From NCBI GenBank assembly GCA_020850415.1, contig JADZER010000020.1:1-64000 (forward strand): 64,000 nucleotides of DNA, given 5' to 3'. This DNA is from Phycisphaerales bacterium (GTDB lineage Bacteria; Planctomycetota; Phycisphaerae; Phycisphaerales; UBA1924). Shown piece by piece: positions 56,527-64,000 of this stretch; the first letter of the stretch is position 1, and every line of letters starts with the position of its first letter. The position numbers were made by a program, and so were the translations under genes. Below the pieces are notes generated by a model. It was not told where the DNA came from and ran no database searches. It saw only the letters and a list, made by a program, of their open reading frames with translations.

Positions 56527-59346
56527 ATGCCGCCCACCGACCACCGCATCGTCCGCCGAACCCCCGCGAGGGTCTACCGGCGCGATCGCGCGGCCGAAGC
56601 GGTCATCAGGGTCGGCGGCGGGGCGGTGCTCCTCGCCGTGCTGGGCATCTGCATCTACCTCGTCGCGATCGTCCTGCCCCTCTTCCGCGCCGGCTCGGTC
56701 GGCAGCCGCGTCAACACCACCGCCGGCCCCGCGCCCCAGGCCCACGCGATCCAGCTCGATGAGTACAACCAGGGCGTGCTACTGCTGGACCAGTCCGGCA
56801 CCCTCCGCGCCGTCCACAGCCCCAGCGGCGAGTCCCTCGGGGAGTCCACGATCGCCGACCCCCGGTCGTCCCCGACCGCGATCTCCGTCTGGGCCCGCGA
56901 CGGGCGCATCGCCCTCGGGCTCCCCGACGGGTCGATCCAGACCGGGACGATCAGGTTCACCTCCGCCGTCCACGCCGTCGGGCCCGACGAGCAGGACATC
57001 GCGATCGGCCAGAGCCGCCCCGCGCCCGCGCCGGACAGCTCCGGATTCCGGGCGCTGATCGAGCGCGTCGACGCCGGCCAGGTCCGGGTGACGATCCCGA
57101 GCATCGACCTGAGCGACCCCGCGCCCCTCGGGCTGGGCGCCGGGCCGGTCCTGCGCATCGACTCGTTCAGCGACGGCCGGAACGAGTTCGTCGCCGCGAT
57201 CCGAGAGTCCGGGCCGGCGTCCTACTCCCTGCTCCGCACCACCAAGCCGCTCGGCGGGGGCAAGACGCGCGTGCGCCTGACCACCTACCCCATCGAACTC
57301 GCCCCGCGCGACACCACCCCCGACTGGCTGTTCGTCGCGGGCGACGGGGCCCATGTCTACTGCGTCTGGCGCGACGGGACCTGCCAGCGCTACGCCGTCC
57401 ACGACCCCAAGAACGAGCCCATCACCCTCGCCGAGACCGTGCGCCTCAGCGATCACCCGATCACCGCCGCGACCATGCTCATCGGCTCCCTGACCCTCGT
57501 CGTCGGCGACGACCAGGGCCAGGTCAGCGGCTGGTTCCCCGCGCCCGACCCCGCGGCCCGGACGCCCGACCAGCAGCGCCTCGTCCGGGCCCACCGCTTC
57601 GAGGGGCCCGGCGGGCCGGTCGCCTCGCTCGCGACGAGCTGGCGTGACCGCTCGCTGCTCATCACCGACACCGAGGGCCGGGCGGCCATCCGCCACATGG
57701 CCAGCGAGAAGCGCGTCGCCCTCCTGCCCGCCGGCGCCGGCTCCCCCGCCATCGCCGGCGCCATCGCGCCCAAGAACGACGCCATCGCCGTCCTCCACGC
57801 CGACGGCGCTCTCTCCCACGCCCGGTACCAGCCGGGATACCCCGAGATCACCTTCCGATCGCTCTTCGCGCCCATGCACTACGAGGGCCAGACCGCCCCG
57901 AGCTTCGTCTACCAGAGCTCCTCCGGCGACGACGCCGCCGAGCCCAAGCTCAGCCTCACCCCGCTGATCTTCGGCACGCTCAAGGCGACGGTGGTGGCCA
58001 TGTTCTTCGCCTGCCCCCTGGCCATCTTCGGCGCGATCTACTCCAGCGAGTTCCTCTCGCCGGGCATCCGGCGAAGCATCAAGCCCGGCATCGAGATCAT
58101 GGCCTCGCTGCCCTCGGTGGTGCTCGGTTTCATCGCCGCCATGGTCATCGCGCCCCTCGCCCGCGACCTGCTCCCGGCCATCATCCTCGCCCTGCTCACC
58201 ATCCCGCTCACCGTGCTCCTGGCGTCCGGCCTCTGGACCACGGTCCCCAACCGCATCCGCTCCCGCTACAGGCGCAAGACCCAGCTCGCGCTCGTCGGCG
58301 CCTCGCTGGCGCTGGGCATCGGCCTGGCCGTCGTCGCCGGGCCGCTCATCGAGCGGGCGATCTTCCGCCCGACCCGCAACGACCTGCTCGTCCTCGCCGG
58401 CGCCACGCGGCCCGCGCCCGCCGAGGCCGTGCCCGACTGGGTCGGTGTCCGCGACACCATGAGCCCCGACGACGAACGGCATCTGCGCCGGGACGGCCTC
58501 TACTTCCGCGCCGGCGTCGTTGTCGCCCCAGTCGAGCCCACGCCCGAGCGGTGGGCCCAACTCCGAACCACACTCACCGAGCAGGGGCTCGACACCCCCA
58601 GCATCCAGCGTTGGCTCAACGGCGAGATCGGCGGCCCGTGGCCCGGGTGGTTCGCCGCGCTGGTCCCCGTCGGCGCCATCCTCTCGCTGGTCGCCGCCGG
58701 ACGCGCCGCCGCGTGGATCCGCCGCGCCGCCGACCCCGCCAGGGCCGAGACCGCCGAGGTCGCCATCGCGCTCGGGCAGCCGCTCGCCATGCTGCTCCTC
58801 ACCTGCGCGATCGCGGCGGTGGGGGCGACGCTCCTGACCTCGGCCGGCCTCGACGCCCGCGACTCCATCTTCGGGCCCTTCACGCCGCGGAACAGCCTCG
58901 TCGTCGGGATCATCATGGGTTTCGCGATCATCCCGATCATCTACAGCATCAGCGAGGACGCGCTGATGAGCGTGCCCAACACGCTCCGGGCCGCGTCGCT
59001 GGGCTCCGGCGCCAGCCCCTGGCAGACCGCCATCCGCGTCGTCCTGCCCGTCGCCGCCTCCGGCATCTTCTCCGCCACCATGATCGGGCTCGGACGCGCC
59101 GTCGGCGAGACCATGATCGTCCTCATGGCCACCGGCAACACCCCGACCATGGACATCAACATCTTCGAGGGCTTCCGCACGCTCGCCGCCAACATCGCCG
59201 TCGAGCTGCCCGAGGCCCCCAAGGGCGAGGCCCTCTACCGCGTCCTGTTCCTCTGCGGCCTGGTGCTCTTCCTGATGACCTTCGTCATCAACACCACCGC
59301 CGAGATCGTCCGCCAGCACTACCGCAAGAAGAACGCCCTGCTGTAG
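56527..59346 (+). CDS. pstC: Phosphate ABC transporter permease PstC with a large propeller-like insert
   Basis: The protein has 939 residues, compared with about 320 in E. coli and about 730 in the long proteobacterial form. A first membrane helix (about 28-52) is followed by some 420 extracytoplasmic residues with propeller-like repeats (LLLDQSGTLRAVHSPSG, GDGAHVYCVWRDGTCQRYAV, LITDTEGRAAIRHMAS). The permease core (about 475-930) follows, with GTLKATVVAMFFACPLAIFGAIYSSE and the EAA loop EDALMSVPNTLRAASLGSGA, which contacts PstB. A further insertion of about 100 residues (about 605-710) splits the permease core after the fourth helix. It pairs with PstA. Confidence 0.9.
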   Translation: MPPTDHRIVRRTPARVYRRDRAAEAVIRVGGGAVLLAVLGICIYLVAIVLPLFRAGSVGSRVNTTAGPAPQAHAIQLDEYNQGVLLLDQSGTLRAVHSPSGESLGESTIADPRSSPTAISVWARDGRIALGLPDGSIQTGTIRFTSAVHAVGPDEQDIAIGQSRPAPAPDSSGFRALIERVDAGQVRVTIPSIDLSDPAPLGLGAGPVLRIDSFSDGRNEFVAAIRESGPASYSLLRTTKPLGGGKTRVRLTTYPIELAPRDTTPDWLFVAGDGAHVYCVWRDGTCQRYAVHDPKNEPITLAETVRLSDHPITAATMLIGSLTLVVGDDQGQVSGWFPAPDPAARTPDQQRLVRAHRFEGPGGPVASLATSWRDRSLLITDTEGRAAIRHMASEKRVALLPAGAGSPAIAGAIAPKNDAIAVLHADGALSHARYQPGYPEITFRSLFAPMHYEGQTAPSFVYQSSSGDDAAEPKLSLTPLIFGTLKATVVAMFFACPLAIFGAIYSSEFLSPGIRRSIKPGIEIMASLPSVVLGFIAAMVIAPLARDLLPAIILALLTIPLTVLLASGLWTTVPNRIRSRYRRKTQLALVGASLALGIGLAVVAGPLIERAIFRPTRNDLLVLAGATRPAPAEAVPDWVGVRDTMSPDDERHLRRDGLYFRAGVVVAPVEPTPERWAQLRTTLTEQGLDTPSIQRWLNGEIGGPWPGWFAALVPVGAILSLVAAGRAAAWIRRAADPARAETAEVAIALGQPLAMLLLTCAIAAVGATLLTSAGLDARDSIFGPFTPRNSLVVGIIMGFAIIPIIYSISEDALMSVPNTLRAASLGSGASPWQTAIRVVLPVAASGIFSATMIGLGRAVGETMIVLMATGNTPTMDINIFEGFRTLAANIAVELPEAPKGEALYRVLFLCGLVLFLMTFVINTTAEIVRQHYRKKNALL

Positions 59347-59353
59347 ACCGAGC

Positions 59354-61720
59354 ATGCCAGCACCCACCACGCCCATCCCGACCACACCCACACACCGGGG
59401 CCGCCGCACCGGCCGCTACGGGCGGGGCGACGCGATGGTCTGGCTCATGGGCGGCGCGCTGATCGTCAACCTCGCGATGATCGCCTCGCTGGTCGTCCTC
59501 ATCGCCGTGCAGGGTCTCGACGCCTTCTGGCCCAGACCCATCGACCTGGTCACCCTGCGCTCCGGGGAGCAGTTCCTGGGCGTGCCGGTCCGAGAGGAGG
59601 CCTACGAGGCCCCCATCGAACGCCGCCGCGAGCTCGAGGCCCAGATCCTCGCCGGCGAGATCGACCCGGGCGCGCTCAGCAAGGACGGCCGGCCCGTCCG
59701 CCGGCTCTACCGCACCGGCAACCGCGACCTCGGCCGGGACCCCTTCCGCTGGGTCACCCTCGCCGAACTCGAAACGACCGAGCGGCCCGCGGAGGCCACG
59801 CTCCTCGAACGCGAGGAGTGGGGCGTCTTCCTCGGCATCCCCGAGGCGCTGGTCCTCCAGAGCGTCGAGCCCGCCCCCGTCGACGCCGACGGCGCCCCCA
59901 TCCTCGGCGGCCCGGAGACCGAGACGATCGAGGAATCCGGCGTGCCGGTCCGACTGACCCGCGAGTTGCGAACCGTCGAGGACGACGACGGGCAGACGCG
60001 GACCCTGCTGGTCCTGAGACGCTACCAGGTCGAAGGCGCCGGGCCGACCTGGGGGGCGATCACCGACCTCCTCCCCGACGCAACCGAACGGCGCGAACGC
60101 ATCCGCCACCTCCACCGGACCAGGATCGGACCGGTCAACGCCGCCATGACCCACCTGCGCGAGCGGGAGGCGCAGGCGAGGATCGACCTCTCCCGCGCCG
60201 GGCGGACCGGCCCGGCCGGCATGCCCCGGGCGCTCTGGGCGGCGACACTCCTCGGCGCCGCGCTGCTCCTGGGTCTGAGCCTCGTGCTCGGCCGCACCTC
60301 GCGCGGGGCGCACATCCCCCTCGCGCGGCGACTCCTGCCGCGGGCGTGCCTGGTCCTCGCGATCGGCCTGCTGCTGCTCGGGTGGCTCGAGCGGCCCCGG
60401 GGCGAGCCGATGACCCCCGACCGGCTCGAAGCCCTCCAGACCGAGCTCGGCGCCGAGCAGGCGGACCTCAACGCGCAGTACAAAGAGTTCACCGCCCAGA
60501 TCGCCTCGGTCCGGGAGACCGACGACCGCTTCCGCGTCCTCGTCCGGGCCCCGGGGCTCGACCGCTTCGCCCCCGAACGCCAGACCGCCCCGGACGACCT
60601 GCTCCGCCTGAGCCAGGTGGTCCGCGCGATCCAGCCCAACACCCTCTCGACCGCCCAGAAGCTCGGCGTCTACCTCGACCGGTGGTGGGAGTTCCTCGCC
60701 GACGATCCGCGCGAGGCCAACACCGAGGGCGGCGTCTTCCCCGTCGTCTTCGGCACGGTCCTCCTCACCATCCTGCTCTCGATCGTCGTCGTCCCGCTCG
60801 GCGTGCTCGCCGCCCTCTACCTGCGCGAGTACGCCAAGCAGGGGCTCGTCACCAGCATCATCCGCATCGCCGTGAACAACCTCGCCGGCGTGCCCAGCAT
60901 CGTCTACGGCGTGTTCGGGCTCGGGTTCTTCTGCTACACCGTCGGCGCCTATGTCGACGCCGGGCCGGGCGCCGCGACCCAGCTCCCCGCCTTCCGCTGG
61001 TGGTTCCTCGTCGGCGCCGGCCTCCTCATCGTGCTGCTCGCCAGCGTGCTGGGCATCCTGGGCATCCGCAAGCCCGGCGAGCCCGACACACGGCGCGACC
61101 GCAACCTCCGCGCGCTCGCGACCTGCGCCTGGGTCGGCGCGTTCGCCGTCCTCGTCGCCATGCTCATCACCACCCCGTACTTCAACGGGTTCTTCGAGGC
61201 CAAGCTCCCCGACCCCACCTTCGGCAAACGGGGCCTGCTCTGGGCCTCCCTCACCCTCGCCCTGCTCACCCTGCCCGTCGTCATCGTCTCCACCGAGGAG
61301 GCGATCGCGGCCGTCCAGCCCTCGCTCCGGGAGGGCTCCTACGGGTGCGGGGCGTCCAAGTGGCAGACCATCAAACGCATCGTCCTCCCCGGCGCGACCC
61401 CGGGCATCCTGACCGGGATGATCCTGGCCATGGCCCGCGGCGCCGGCGAGGTCGCGCCCCTCATGCTCGTCGGGGCGCTCAAGTGGGCCCCAGAGCTCCC
61501 CGTCTCCGCCGACGCCCCCTTCCTCCATCTTGACAGGAGCTTCATGCACCTGGGGTTCCACATCTACGACCTGGGCTTCCAGAGCCCCGACTCCGAGGCC
61601 GCCCGCCCCCTGGTCTGGGCGAGCACCATGCTCCTGATCGCCGTGATCCTGCTGCTCAACCTGACCGCCATCACCCTCCGCGCCCGCGTCCGCAAGAAGA
61701 TGGGCTCGGGGCACTTCTGA
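59354..61720 (+). CDS. pstA: Phosphate ABC transporter permease PstA with a large extra domain
   Basis: The protein has 788 residues, compared with about 300 in E. coli. An N-terminal membrane helix (about 29-54) is followed by a 230-residue hydrophilic segment, two more helices (about 293-312 and 330-346), a coiled-coil segment ([21 protein letters not shown], split at about 365-385), and then the permease core (about 460-785). The core has [31 protein letters not shown] and the EAA loop [20 protein letters not shown]. It begins 7 bp after pstC. The hydrophilic segments probably face the periplasm. Confidence 0.9.
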   Translation: MPAPTTPIPTTPTHRGRRTGRYGRGDAMVWLMGGALIVNLAMIASLVVLIAVQGLDAFWPRPIDLVTLRSGEQFLGVPVREEAYEAPIERRRELEAQILAGEIDPGALSKDGRPVRRLYRTGNRDLGRDPFRWVTLAELETTERPAEATLLEREEWGVFLGIPEALVLQSVEPAPVDADGAPILGGPETETIEESGVPVRLTRELRTVEDDDGQTRTLLVLRRYQVEGAGPTWGAITDLLPDATERRERIRHLHRTRIGPVNAAMTHLREREAQARIDLSRAGRTGPAGMPRALWAATLLGAALLLGLSLVLGRTSRGAHIPLARRLLPRACLVLAIGLLLLGWLERPRGEPMTPDRLEALQTELGAEQADLNAQYKEFTAQIASVRETDDRFRVLVRAPGLDRFAPERQTAPDDLLRLSQVVRAIQPNTLSTAQKLGVYLDRWWEFLADDPREANTEGGVFPVVFGTVLLTILLSIVVVPLGVLAALYLREYAKQGLVTSIIRIAVNNLAGVPSIVYGVFGLGFFCYTVGAYVDAGPGAATQLPAFRWWFLVGAGLLIVLLASVLGILGIRKPGEPDTRRDRNLRALATCAWVGAFAVLVAMLITTPYFNGFFEAKLPDPTFGKRGLLWASLTLALLTLPVVIVSTEEAIAAVQPSLREGSYGCGASKWQTIKRIVLPGATPGILTGMILAMARGAGEVAPLMLVGALKWAPELPVSADAPFLHLDRSFMHLGFHIYDLGFQSPDSEAARPLVWASTMLLIAVILLLNLTAITLRARVRKKMGSGHF

Positions 61721-61751
61721 CCCGGTGCGCACGCACCCCGATGTGGTAACA

Positions 61752-62651
61752 ATGACGACGATGACCGCCCCCGCCGAACATATCGAGCCCAAGCCGGGCG
61801 CCGCCCGCTCGGTCGAGCAGCCCGGGCCCTCGGCCATCGAGCGCATCCAGCAGGGGCTGGAGACCATCGCGGACATCCACCAGTCCGTCCGCGCCGAGCA
61901 GCCCATCCTCGAGGTCGAGGAGTTCTGCCTCTGGTACGGCCACGCCCAGGCCATCCACAACATCACCATGGGGATCCCAAAGGGCAAGGTCACCGCCCTC
62001 ATCGGCCCGTCCGGCTGCGGCAAGTCCACCCTCCTCCGCTCGGTCAACCGGCTCAACGACCTGATCGACAGCGTCCGGATCGGCGGGCGCATGCTGCTCA
62101 ACGGCCAGTCGGTCTACGACCCCTCGGTCGATGTCATCGACCTGCGCAAACGCATGGGCATGGTCTTCCAGCGCCCCAACCCGTTCCCGATGTCGGTCTT
62201 CGAGAATGTGGTCTACCCCCTCCGGATCGACGGCGAACGGCGCCGGGAAGTCCTGGCGGAGGCCTGCGAGCGCGCCCTCCGGGGCGCGGCGCTCTGGGAC
62301 GAGGTCAAGGACCGGCTCAGCGAGTCGGCGCTGGGCATGTCCGGCGGCCAGCAGCAGCGCCTCTGCATCGCCCGGGCCATCGTCGCCGAGCCGGATGTCC
62401 TCCTCCTCGATGAGCCCTGCTCGGCCCTCGACCCGATCGCCACCCTCCGCATCGAGGAACTCATCCACGAGATCGCCGAGCGCTACACCGTGCTTATCGT
62501 GACCCACAACATGCAGCAGGCCTCCCGGGTCAGCGACTTCACGGCCTTCATGTACCTGGGCCGCCTGGTCGAGTACGGGGCCACCGAGGCCATCTTCCAG
62601 CAGCCCCACCTCCGCGAGACGGAGGACTATGTGAGCGGCCGGTTCGGCTGA
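61752..62651 (+). CDS. pstB: Phosphate ABC transporter ATP-binding protein
   Basis: The protein has 299 residues. The ATPase domain begins at about 53. Walker [11 protein letters not shown]-loop [11 protein letters not shown], signature [15 protein letters not shown] (the common L is M), Walker [14 protein letters not shown] and the switch His in VTHNMQQA are all present. The N-terminal 50 residues before [12 protein letters not shown] are a family-untypical extension rich in Pro, Glu and Ala. An ATG at 61761 or a GTG at 61725 are alternative starts. It completes pstSCAB; no phoU or phoBR is in the window. Confidence 0.95.
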   Translation: MTTMTAPAEHIEPKPGAARSVEQPGPSAIERIQQGLETIADIHQSVRAEQPILEVEEFCLWYGHAQAIHNITMGIPKGKVTALIGPSGCGKSTLLRSVNRLNDLIDSVRIGGRMLLNGQSVYDPSVDVIDLRKRMGMVFQRPNPFPMSVFENVVYPLRIDGERRREVLAEACERALRGAALWDEVKDRLSESALGMSGGQQQRLCIARAIVAEPDVLLLDEPCSALDPIATLRIEELIHEIAERYTVLIVTHNMQQASRVSDFTAFMYLGRLVEYGATEAIFQQPHLRETEDYVSGRFG

Positions 62652-62835
62652 GTCATCGGCGGCTAAACCGGATAGACAGAGTGGTATTTCTGGCCCCCCG
62701 CGCGACGCGGAAGATGTCGGATTCCCGGGATTCGCAAAGCCCCGGTGCCGATAGTTCCGCCTAGGATCGTCCTCCAGCACTCCGAACCCCCCCGCACAGC
62801 CCCGTAGACCGGGTTTTTCCGGGCCGAGGGACGCG

Positions 62836-64000
<1,165 letters not shown>

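Overview
The window is high-GC (about 70%), densely coding bacterial DNA. It most likely comes from a member of the Planctomycetota, probably of the class Phycisphaerae. The evidence is several large pseudopilin-like proteins with the FTLIELLVV(I/V) prepilin leader that is abundant in that phylum, many secreted or lipid-anchored proteins of unknown function, ECF sigma signalling, and a greatly enlarged secretin. I see no rRNA, tRNA, CRISPR array, insertion sequence or phage gene.

Left part (1-26 kb): the end of an unknown gene; a parvulin-type lipoprotein; a zinc-ribbon membrane protein; a large pseudopilin; serA-serC for serine synthesis; a heptosyltransferase-like GT9 enzyme; two translationally coupled secreted proteins; a DUF4139 protein. 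A leftward run of genes follows: PD40-propeller lipoprotein, LpoB/CsgG-like lipoprotein, a small protein and a XerC/D recombinase. Then come a pteridine-reductase-like SDR with a small membrane protein, DUF1697, and a leftward operon of secretin-N-domain protein, ECF sigma factor and putative anti-sigma factor. The part ends with purQ, DUF1015, DUF1294, an esterase lipoprotein, a ThrE-type exporter, a zinc-ribbon protein and RidA.

Middle (26.7-55.2 kb): two tandem paralogous pseudopilins, gspE and a two-module pterin synthase facing left, then a rightward type II secretion cluster: a secreted glutathione peroxidase, gspF, G, H, I, J, K, L, a fused gspM/gspC-like gene, and gspD. From gspH to gspM every junction is a 4-bp overlap. 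The cluster ends in a 14-kb gene for a 4678-residue secretin with an N0 domain, about 50 tandem N1-type ring domains and one normal secretin barrel. A small lipoprotein, a candidate pilotin, starts 3 bp after it. This giant secretin is the main candidate for an undescribed system. It could form a periplasmic channel far longer than any ordinary GspD, which would suit the enlarged periplasm of planctomycetes.

Right part (55.3-64 kb): pstS-pstC-pstA-pstB, with PstC and PstA carrying very large extra extracytoplasmic domains, then the start of a 2-oxoglutarate dehydrogenase E1 gene (sucA).

A genome-scale signal lies over the whole window. I could not find a single ACGT tetranucleotide in 64 kb, although base composition predicts on the order of 150-200. 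Asp-Val, Asn-Val, His-Val and Tyr-Val pairs are written GAT/AAT/CAT/TAT-GTN to avoid it. Several genes without a Shine-Dalgarno sequence carry a TANNNT box 5-8 bases before the start codon, which suggests leaderless mRNAs.
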